The notes below the pieces were generated by a model, which saw nothing but the letters and a program-made list of their open reading frames with translations, searched no databases and was not told the DNA's origin. From Gammaproteobacteria bacterium (GTDB taxonomy: Bacteria; Pseudomonadota; Gammaproteobacteria; Thiohalobacterales; Thiohalobacteraceae), in NCBI GenBank assembly GCA_016214925.1, contig JACRMO010000192.1, forward strand, positions 1 through 5,032: a DNA stretch of 5,032 bases, in the 5' to 3' direction. The position numbers and the translations under genes were made by a program. Within the stretch, counting starts at the first letter, position 1; each line of letters starts with the position of its first letter. This document shows positions 1-5,032 of the stretch, one piece after another.

Positions 1-1033
1 CGTTCATTCCGGGCAACAGTTCCAACGGATAGGCCTGACCACCGATGAGAATGACGTACATCTGCATCAGACCGCCGAGAACGATCAACGCACAGGCCCA
101 ACCGATGGCCGTGCGCGATTTACCCAGAGTCGGGTGATACAGCATCGCGATCGGCAGCAAATTGCCCACCAGGACGTGACCGATCCAGAACAGCTTGGTG
201 TAGATGCCGCCATCGAGCAGGATGAAGCGCTCGACGCCGCTGTGTTCCGCCGCGTACAGGTTGGTCAGATGGAAGGCCAGCACGAAATACAGTACGGCGG
301 CGGCGAAGACCCCGAGCAGGTTCTTCAGCCGGAACAGAATCGCATCGCCGAGGGCGCGGTCGGTCCAGCGGAACGCAGCCATCAGCACCAGCAGGAAAAT
401 CGCCAAGCCAAACGAGAACGACATGATGATGAACATCGGCGCCATGATCGCGGCATCGTAGGCCTCGCGGGCGACCAGGAAACCGAAGATGGAACCGGTA
501 CCGGTGGTGAGCGCCAGACGCCAGATGAAGGCGAAGAGGCCGGCCGGTTTGGTGTAGCAGTTCATCTTGCGTTCCATCATGGTCCACAGGTAGACGACGA
601 CAACGCCCATGAAGCCGGTATAGAGCAGTACGTTCCAGGCGAAAATGGATTTGAAGTTGTACTTGGTCATGGCCACGATCAGACGGTCGGGATGACCGAG
701 ATCCAACACCAGCACAGCCAAGCCACCGGCGAGCAGGGCAAGGGCCAACAGACCGGACAGCGGGGCCAGCGGTTTGTAGATGGCCTTGCCGAACACCGAA
801 CCGATCGAGGCGACGTTCAACGCTCCGGAGGCGGCGACGATCAGGAACACCGCGAACACATGCGGCGTGCCCCAGACGACTTGGTTGTTCATGCCGGTCA
901 CGTAGTGGCCGTGGTGTTCCATGTAATAGGCGGCACCCAGTCCGACCAATGCGACGGCCGCTAGCAGGGCCAGCAGACCGTAATAGCCGGTACCGTTATT
1001 CACAACTTCGCGGAAGTGTATTTTTTGTTTCAT
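1..1033 (-). CDS. dsrP: DsrP, NrfD/PsrC-family membrane subunit of DsrMKJOP complex (C-terminus cut by window edge)
   Basis: Integral membrane subunit of the DsrMKJOP complex; in this family it exchanges electrons between the periplasmic Fe-S protein DsrO and membrane quinones. The frame is open from an ATG at 1033 to the window edge, 344 codons with no stop; I translated it by hand. The protein begins MKQKIHFREV and shows about nine hydrophobic segments, near residues 18-36, 57-78, 92-112, 129-151, 166-188, 196-220, 238-260, 280-300 and 309-331, separated by short charged loops. This matches the roughly ten-helix NrfD/PsrC fold, and the full-length protein is expected to be about 400 residues, so only the end is missing. 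The gene follows dsrO by 52 nt, the usual O-P order. Start choice: an AGGA at 1046-1049 lies 12 nt before the ATG but 6 nt before an in-frame GTG at 1039, so a start two codons earlier is possible. Identity rests on the fold, the order and strong resemblance to DsrP as I remember it. Confidence 0.93.
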   Translation of the reverse strand, partial: MKQKIHFREVVNNGTGYYGLLALLAAVALVGLGAAYYMEHHGHYVTGMNNQVVWGTPHVFAVFLIVAASGALNVASIGSVFGKAIYKPLAPLSGLLALALLAGGLAVLVLDLGHPDRLIVAMTKYNFKSIFAWNVLLYTGFMGVVVVYLWTMMERKMNCYTKPAGLFAFIWRLALTTGTGSIFGFLVAREAYDAAIMAPMFIIMSFSFGLAIFLLVLMAAFRWTDRALGDAILFRLKNLLGVFAAAVLYFVLAFHLTNLYAAEHSGVERFILLDGGIYTKLFWIGHVLVGNLLPIAMLYHPTLGKSRTAIGWACALIVLGGLMQMYVILIGGQAYPLELLPGMN

Positions 1034-1045
1034 GGCCACCGATGT

Positions 1046-1050
1046 TCCTG
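1046..1050 (-). promoter_or_regulatory. Probable Shine-Dalgarno site of dsrP
   Basis: CAGGA on the minus strand in the dsrO-dsrP spacer. Its distance is 6 nt to an in-frame GTG at 1039 and 12 nt to the ATG at 1033, so by spacing it fits the GTG better. The two starts differ by only two residues (MA added). Confidence 0.5.
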
Positions 1051-1070
1051 TTGCTTGTCCGGGTGAACTC

Positions 1071-1085
1071 TCGCGGGTTTCGCGA
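1071..1085 (-). other. Small inverted repeat directly after the dsrO stop codon
   Basis: Arms of 5 bp (tcgcg at 1071-1075, cgcga at 1081-1085) around a 5-nt loop, starting immediately after the dsrO TGA on the transcribed strand. The stem is GC-rich but short and has no T-run after it, so it is not called a terminator; it may be chance. Confidence 0.3.
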
Positions 1086-1871
1086 TCAGATGCCGCGGTA
1101 ACGGATACCGACATTAAGACCGAGGTCGGCCCGGATCTGGGTACCGCCGTGCTTGGCGAGTTCCTGGGAGATACGGCTGTCCGGATTGTTCAAATCGCCA
1201 AACACGAACGCCTCATGGCCTTCGCTATTGCAAGCCTCGGCGCAGGCCGGCAGGGCGTTATCGCCGTCCTTGTCGACGCGGTGAACGCACAGGGTGCAGC
1301 TCTCGACCGTGCCCTTGCCGCGCGGGGCGACCGGCAGCTGGTCCTGCAGGTCCTCATGGATAAACGAACGCGCCTTGTAGGGGCAGGCCATCATGCAGTA
1401 GCGGCAACCGATGCAGATATGCTTGTCGACCAGCACGATACCGTCCGCGCGTTTGAAGGACGCGCCGGTGGGGCACACATCCACGCAGGGCGGATGTTCG
1501 CAGTGCTGACACATCAGCGGCAGGGACTGTGCAAAGCCGGTGCTCTTGTCGCGCAGTTCGACCTTGCGAATCCACTGGGCGGTCTGATTTTCGGCGGAGC
1601 GGGTTTCGTTGGTGCCCCAACCGTTCTCGGTCTCGCAACCGCGCACGCAGGCGTCGCAGCCCTTGGCGCATTTGTTGGTGTCGATGAGCATGCCCCAGCG
1701 GTTGGCGCTGGAAACCGGTTGATCGGCGGGTTTCGCCAATGCAACCTGGGTCAGAAGTACGCCCGGCGCGATGGCCATGCCGGCCAGAGCGCTCGCACTG
1801 CCACCGATGAATTGACGGCGGCTGCTGTCGATCTCGTTCGAATGTCCTTTACCGGGCGGTCGGCGTGGCAC
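1086..1871 (-). CDS. dsrO: DsrO, Tat-exported periplasmic ferredoxin-like iron-sulfur subunit
   Basis: Periplasmic Fe-S electron carrier of the DsrMKJOP complex, thought to relay electrons between the triheme cytochrome DsrJ and membrane subunit DsrP. As annotated it has 261 residues. A twin-arginine signal is clear: SRRQFIG at residues 17-23, a hydrophobic stretch, and a likely cleavage site after ALA at 44-46. The mature part has sixteen cysteines in four ferredoxin-type groups: C68/C72/C75/C79, C121/C124/C129/C133, C153/C156/C159/C163 and C192/C195/C210/C214, enough for four [4Fe-4S] clusters. This is the NrfC/PsrB/DsrO pattern. The start is weak: the only standard start codon in frame before the Tat motif is a GTG at 1871, with no Shine-Dalgarno sequence, located inside the third haem motif of dsrJ. 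An in-frame TAG closes the frame not far upstream. Translation is therefore probably coupled to dsrJ, or uses a non-standard start nearer the Tat motif. Product identity is secure; the first 16 residues are not. Confidence 0.93.
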   Translation of the reverse strand: MPRRPPGKGHSNEIDSSRRQFIGGSASALAGMAIAPGVLLTQVALAKPADQPVSSANRWGMLIDTNKCAKGCDACVRGCETENGWGTNETRSAENQTAQWIRKVELRDKSTGFAQSLPLMCQHCEHPPCVDVCPTGASFKRADGIVLVDKHICIGCRYCMMACPYKARSFIHEDLQDQLPVAPRGKGTVESCTLCVHRVDKDGDNALPACAEACNSEGHEAFVFGDLNNPDSRISQELAKHGGTQIRADLGLNVGIRYRGI

Positions 1872-2239
1872 TGGAAGCAGTCGATGGAAACGCCGGCGTA
1901 GCTGTGACAGCTATTGCAGAAGTGTTCCTTGCTGTCGATGCGCACGATCTTGCCGCTGTCGTCGTCGGGGACATGGCAGTTGATGCATTCTTCCAAGCTA
2001 TGTTGCGGCGTGCGGATACCTTCGTGCATGGTCTGATCGCGCTTGTGCAGGATCATCTTCATGTGGTTCTTCCGCATTTCCGCCGTCGGTTCCACGCAGC
2101 CCTGGGTTGCGCTGAAGCGGGTGGTTGCTTCAGGCACCTCGGGCAGTGGGGTTCCACTCTGCGCGGTCAGCGGGAGACCCGACAGGATCATCCCGACCAA
2201 CAGCAGCAGAGATCGCAGCTTACGCACCATCACGGCCAT
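1751..2239 (-). CDS. dsrJ: DsrJ, periplasmic triheme cytochrome c of DsrMKJOP complex
   Basis: Small periplasmic c-type cytochrome of the DsrMKJOP complex. The annotated product has 162 residues. The N-terminus (MAVMVRKLRS, then a hydrophobic run to about residue 25) is a Sec signal peptide or membrane anchor. Three CXXCH haem-binding motifs follow: CINCH at 85-89, CNSCH at 108-112 and CFQCH at 121-125. A lone cysteine at residue 48 (TQGCVEP) and His59, His65, His72 and His80 lie before the motifs and are candidate axial ligands; the A. vinosum protein is known for a haem with unusual His/Cys ligation. The start at 2239 is supported by AGGAG at 2245-2249, 5 nt upstream; the same frame is open farther upstream only as a shadow of dsrL. 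The gene lies 23 nt after dsrL. Oddity: the 37 residues after the last haem motif read like an out-of-frame translation of the dsrO signal region, so the C-terminal tail may not be native. Confidence 0.93.
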   Translation of the reverse strand: MAVMVRKLRSLLLLVGMILSGLPLTAQSGTPLPEVPEATTRFSATQGCVEPTAEMRKNHMKMILHKRDQTMHEGIRTPQHSLEECINCHVPDDDSGKIVRIDSKEHFCNSCHSYAGVSIDCFQCHADRPVKDIRTRSTAAAVNSSVAVRALWPAWPSRRAYF

Positions 2240-2244
2240 GTCCG

Positions 2245-2249
2245 CTCCT
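2245..2249 (-). promoter_or_regulatory. Shine-Dalgarno site of dsrJ
   Basis: AGGAG on the minus strand, 5 nt before the ATG at 2239, inside the 23-nt dsrL-dsrJ spacer. It favours this start over the second ATG three codons later (2230) and over upstream in-frame ATGs within dsrL. Confidence 0.8.
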
Positions 2250-2262
2250 AACACAGAATTGC

Positions 2263-4218
2263 TTACTCGCCCAACGCCATGTCGATGTAGCCGGTCGGGC
2301 ATACATCGGAACAGATGTGGCAGCCGATACACTTGTTGTAATCGGTGGCCACATAGCGACCCGTGGTGTATTCCTTCTTGTTGACGCGATAGATCGCATC
2401 CTGCGGGCAGTAGATCACGCAGTTGTCGCACTCGAAGCACAGACCGCAGCTCATGCAACGCTTGGCCTCGGCGATGGCCTCGACCTCGGGCAGGTTGCGG
2501 CGGCGTTCCTCGAAGTGGCTCAGCACCTCAGTGGCGCTCGGACCATATTCCTCGCGCTTGTGACGCGGGGTATAGCCGAAGTGGCCGAGGAACAACCGGG
2601 TGTGCGGGATGATTTCCGCCATGGAGCGGTCTTCATAGTTGTGCACCGCATACTTGGCGTCGGAGGTGCCACGCTGATCGCCGGCATCGGCATTGAAGGC
2701 TTCCGGCGACAAACCGGTTTCACGCAGCTTGTCCAGCAGCTTGAAGTGGTGCTTGTCGACCTTCGGGCGCTTGGCCTGTTCTTCCTGCTTGAGATAATGC
2801 TCGATGCTTTCGGCGGCAATGGAAGCCTGACCGATCGCGGTGGTCAGCAGATGCGGACGAATGATGTCGCCGGCGGCGAAGTGACCGGGCTTGTTCGGCA
2901 CTTGGTAGAACTTGTCGGCGTCGATGAGGCCCTTGCCATTGTTGAAGGCATCCAGACCGGTGAGATCGCCGCCCTGACCGATGGCAGACACGACCAGATC
3001 GCACTCGATATCGAACTCGGTGCCTTCGATCTTGACCGGGCGGCCCTTGTCCAGCGTGCACTTGGCCATGCGCAGCGCCGTGGCGCGACCGCTGGCGTCC
3101 TTCACCAGGGCGATCGGCATCACTTCGTTCAGGATGGTCACGCCTTCGTGCAATGCGTCATGCACTTCGTGTTCTGCCGCAGTCATTTTGTCTTGCGGGA
3201 ACAGGGCGGTCAGGGTGACGGTGGCGCCTTCGCGCGCAGCGACCATGGCGGCGTCATGCGCGGTATAGCCGCCAATCACTTCTTCCGGACGATCCTTGGC
3301 ATTGATGCTGCTGATCTTGCCGAGGCGACGCGCCACGGACACCACGTCGATGGAGGTATCGCCACCACCCACGCAGACCACGCGGTCGGCGGTCACTTTC
3401 AGATCGCCCTTGTTGAAGGCTTCCAGGAACGCGACACCGCTGACGCAGTTCGGCGTGCCATCCCAACCCTCGACCGGCAGGCCACGGCCGGACTTACAAC
3501 CGATCGACCACAGAATGGCGCCGAATTCCTTTTCCAGCGACTCGACGGTCACGTCCTTGCCCACGCGGGTGTTCAGACGGACTTCGATATCGCCCATCTC
3601 GACAATGCGCTTGATCTCATGACGCAGCACCTCGCGCGGTGTGCGGTAGCCCGGGATGCCGTAGAACATCATGCCGCCGAGTTCTGCGTGGTCGTCGAAG
3701 ACGCAACTGGCGATACCACGACGGCGCAGGTGATAGGCCGCGGACATGCCGGCTGGGCCGCCGCCGATGATGGCGACCTTCTTGGTGCTGGTCAGCGCCG
3801 GGGCTTCGAACTTGTAGCCTTCGTTGAAGGCGGTGTCGCCGATAAATTGCTCGATGGCGTTGATGCCGACGAAATCCTCGACTTCGTTACGGTTGCAGCC
3901 ATCTTCGCACGGCGCCGGGCACACGCGGCCCATCATGGACGGGAACGGGTTGGCCGAGGTGGAACGGCGGAAGGCGTATTCCTGCCAGCTCACGTCTTTT
4001 GGCGGCTTTTCCATGCCGCGCACGATCTGCAACCAGCCGCGAATGTCCTCACCGGACGGGCAGCTGCCCTGACACGGCGGGGTACGGTGAACGTAGGTGG
4101 GACACTTGTGCGAGGTGTCGCCCTTGAAGATGGCGTCATGCCAGCTATCCCACTCGTGGTCACCGTCCTTGAACTTACGGAAGGTTAATTTCTGCATGTC
4201 GTCGCGAGAAGTTGCCAT
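2263..4218 (-). CDS. dsrL: DsrL, iron-sulfur flavoprotein NAD(P)H:acceptor oxidoreductase partnering DsrAB
   Basis: Cytoplasmic FAD and Fe-S protein that transfers electrons between siroheme sulfite reductase DsrAB and NAD(P)H; in sulfur oxidisers it takes up electrons released when DsrAB oxidises sulfur to sulfite. Length is 651 residues, as expected. Order of parts: N-terminal Fe-S domain with C39/C49/C53 and C100/C104/C108, as in the GltD family; FAD-binding GGGPAG at 152-157; NAD(P)H-binding GGGDTS at 284-289; second flavin motif AAGD at 448-451; C-terminal ferredoxin domain with C588/C591/C594/C597/C600/C604 and C630/C633/C636/C640, enough for two [4Fe-4S] clusters. Start: ATG at 4218 has AGGAG at 4226-4230, 7 nt upstream. 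An in-frame ATG at 4260 would add 14 residues but has no Shine-Dalgarno site and would run through the intergenic hairpin. The gene sits between dsrK and dsrJ, as in purple sulfur bacteria, which supports the oxidative pathway. GltD-like proteins are the main alternative; the neighbours and C-terminal ferredoxin domain exclude them. Confidence 0.95.
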   Translation of the reverse strand: MATSRDDMQKLTFRKFKDGDHEWDSWHDAIFKGDTSHKCPTYVHRTPPCQGSCPSGEDIRGWLQIVRGMEKPPKDVSWQEYAFRRSTSANPFPSMMGRVCPAPCEDGCNRNEVEDFVGINAIEQFIGDTAFNEGYKFEAPALTSTKKVAIIGGGPAGMSAAYHLRRRGIASCVFDDHAELGGMMFYGIPGYRTPREVLRHEIKRIVEMGDIEVRLNTRVGKDVTVESLEKEFGAILWSIGCKSGRGLPVEGWDGTPNCVSGVAFLEAFNKGDLKVTADRVVCVGGGDTSIDVVSVARRLGKISSINAKDRPEEVIGGYTAHDAAMVAAREGATVTLTALFPQDKMTAAEHEVHDALHEGVTILNEVMPIALVKDASGRATALRMAKCTLDKGRPVKIEGTEFDIECDLVVSAIGQGGDLTGLDAFNNGKGLIDADKFYQVPNKPGHFAAGDIIRPHLLTTAIGQASIAAESIEHYLKQEEQAKRPKVDKHHFKLLDKLRETGLSPEAFNADAGDQRGTSDAKYAVHNYEDRSMAEIIPHTRLFLGHFGYTPRHKREEYGPSATEVLSHFEERRRNLPEVEAIAEAKRCMSCGLCFECDNCVIYCPQDAIYRVNKKEYTTGRYVATDYNKCIGCHICSDVCPTGYIDMALGE

Positions 4219-4225
4219 GCCTGTT

Positions 4226-4230
4226 CTCCT
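4226..4230 (-). promoter_or_regulatory. Shine-Dalgarno site of dsrL
   Basis: AGGAG on the minus strand, 7 nt before the ATG at 4218. It decides the start in favour of 4218 over the in-frame ATG at 4260, which has no purine-rich site before it. Confidence 0.8.
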
Positions 4231-4236
4231 GTTAGG

Positions 4237-4259
4237 TGAATCCGGTATGTCCGGATTCA
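4237..4259 (-). other. Perfect intercistronic hairpin between dsrK and dsrL
   Basis: Inverted repeat with 9-bp arms (tgaatccgg at 4237-4245 and ccggattca at 4251-4259) around a 5-nt loop. It lies in the 73-nt dsrK-dsrL spacer and ends 6 nt before the dsrL Shine-Dalgarno site. No T-run follows on the transcribed strand, so it does not look like an intrinsic terminator. A role in mRNA processing, 5' protection of the downstream message, or control of dsrL translation is inference. Confidence 0.6.
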
Positions 4260-4291
4260 TCGTGTTATCTAGTTACACCAAAATCGTTCGT

Positions 4292-5032
4292 TTACTGCTT
4301 GTCGCCCAACACAATGGCATTGCTGACCAATTGGTGGACGCTGACAATCTGATCGAGCTTGAAACCGTAATAGGGCATGACCTTGCTGAACTGGCTCTTG
4401 CAGATCGCGCAGATCGCCGCCAGGTGAGTCACGCCATGTTCCTCGACCACGTGCTTCAGAGCCTGCATGCGGGGCAGCGCGCCCTTTACGCGAAGTTCCA
4501 TCAAATCGTCGGTCAACAAGCCGCCGCCACCGCCACAGCAGAAGGTACCTTCCTGGATGGTTTCGGCGGACATGTCGTAGAAATGGTTGCAACTGGCCTT
4601 GATGACCTCGCGCGGGATCACGAACTGGCCGCCGGGGAAATCACCCATGCGCGAAGCGCGCGCGACGTTGCAGGAATCGTGATAGGTCAGGCGCATGTGA
4701 TCGTTGGCGGATTTATCCAAGGTCAGCGCGCCGCGCTTGATCAGGTCATAGGTGACTTCGCAGATGTGCTGCGGCACCGGGTAGCGCGGATCCAAAAAGT
4801 CGAATGGACCGGCCAGCGTATTCAGGAAGCTGTAGGCCACGCGCCAGGCATGACCGCACTCGCCGAACACGATGCGCTTGACGCCGAGATCCAATGCGGC
4901 TTCGCGGATGCGAAGCGAGATCTTGCGCATGTTCTCGTAGCTGCCGATGAACATGCCGAAGTTGGCGGCCTCGGAGGCATGCGAACTTACCGTCCAGCTC
5001 AGGCCGGCCTGATGGAATACCTTGCCGTAGCC
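4292..5032 (-). CDS. dsrK: DsrK, HdrD-like CCG-domain catalytic subunit of DsrMKJOP complex (N-terminus cut by window edge)
   Basis: Cytoplasmic Fe-S subunit related to the heterodisulfide reductase subunit HdrD; in the complex it is proposed to act on the DsrC trisulfide/disulfide. The frame stays open to the window edge: 26 codons precede the first visible ATG (4954), beginning GYGKVFHQAG, so that ATG is internal. The visible 246 residues are roughly the C-terminal half of a protein usually a little over 500 residues long. Motifs by fragment position: FGECGH at 56-61, a cysteine in HDSC at 118-121, CCGGGGG at 165-171 and CAIC at 208-211. Together these make the Cys-rich CCG domain (C...CCG...CXXC) that holds the catalytic iron-sulfur cluster in HdrB/HdrD. 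The N-terminal ferredoxin domain expected in DsrK lies outside. The stop is TAA at 4292-4294, 73 nt before dsrL. Other CCG proteins (GlpC, LutA, HdrD) are alternatives by domain alone; the dsrL-J-O-P neighbours settle the call. Confidence 0.94.
   Translation of the reverse strand, partial: GYGKVFHQAGLSWTVSSHASEAANFGMFIGSYENMRKISLRIREAALDLGVKRIVFGECGHAWRVAYSFLNTLAGPFDFLDPRYPVPQHICEVTYDLIKRGALTLDKSANDHMRLTYHDSCNVARASRMGDFPGGQFVIPREVIKASCNHFYDMSAETIQEGTFCCGGGGGLLTDDLMELRVKGALPRMQALKHVVEEHGVTHLAAICAICKSQFSKVMPYYGFKLDQIVSVHQLVSNAIVLGDKQ

Noticed and set aside
120..587. Minus-strand open frame of 155 codons within dsrP
   Set aside because: A different frame inside dsrP, Arg-rich with no motif; the real frame is open to the window edge.
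134..964. Plus-strand open frame of 276 codons opposite dsrP
   Set aside because: Very rich in Gln, His, Gly, Glu and Asp because it is the complement of hydrophobic transmembrane codons; the minus-strand frame gives a clear NrfD-like membrane protein.
1032..1901. Plus-strand open frame of 289 codons opposite dsrO
   Set aside because: Antisense shadow of dsrO; no family motif and composition like the other shadows.
2240..2458. Upstream extension of the dsrJ frame to an ATG at 2458
   Set aside because: It overlaps the C-terminal ferredoxin domain of dsrL out of frame, and the ATG at 2239 has a good Shine-Dalgarno site followed directly by a signal sequence.
2125..4188. Plus-strand open frame of 687 codons opposite dsrL
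   Set aside because: It lies almost wholly antisense to a gene with clear FAD, NAD(P)H and Fe-S motifs. Its translation is rich in Ala, Val, Gly, Asp and His without a recognisable motif, typical of the reverse of GC-rich codons.
4237..4259. Intrinsic terminator after dsrK
   Set aside because: The stem is perfect but no T-run follows on the transcribed strand, and the downstream genes belong to the same operon.
1..5032. A previously undescribed system
   Set aside because: Every gene matches a known member of the dsr operon in its known order; no extra gene, mobile element, CRISPR array or RNA gene is visible.

Overview
The window is an internal slice of a dissimilatory sulfite reductase (dsr) operon of the sulfur-oxidising, purple-sulfur-bacterium type. 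All five genes lie on the minus strand, so transcription runs from high to low coordinates: dsrK (3' part, 4292-5032), dsrL (2263-4218), dsrJ (1751-2239), dsrO (1086-1871) and dsrP (5' part, 1-1033). This is the order K-L-J-O-P known from Allochromatium vinosum (dsrABEFHCMKLJOPNRS). The GC-rich coding sequence and a dsrL placed between dsrK and dsrJOP suggest a gammaproteobacterial or similar proteobacterial sulfur oxidiser. The genus cannot be read from the sequence.

Layout: both ends cut a gene. The left edge truncates the C-terminus of DsrP, and the right edge truncates the N-terminal half of DsrK. Spacers are short: 73 nt between dsrK and dsrL, holding a perfect 9-bp hairpin; 23 nt between dsrL and dsrJ; a 121-nt overlap of dsrJ and dsrO as annotated; and 52 nt between dsrO and dsrP. 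No promoter, terminator, RNA gene, repeat array or mobile element is visible, and no stretch longer than 300 bases lacks a gene.

How the genes work together: DsrK (cytoplasmic HdrD-like Fe-S protein), DsrJ (periplasmic triheme cytochrome c), DsrO (Tat-exported ferredoxin-like protein) and DsrP (NrfD/PsrC-type membrane quinone-interacting subunit), with DsrM outside the window, form the DsrMKJOP transmembrane complex. It links sulfur-carrying DsrC thiol/disulfide chemistry in the cytoplasm with the quinone pool and periplasmic redox carriers. DsrL is the soluble Fe-S flavoprotein that connects reverse-acting sulfite reductase DsrAB to NAD(P)H.

This is a described system rather than a new one. 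The points most worth a second look are the irregular dsrJ/dsrO junction (no good start codon for dsrO, long out-of-frame overlap), the hairpin just upstream of the dsrL ribosome binding site, and sequence hints about DsrL pyridine-nucleotide preference.
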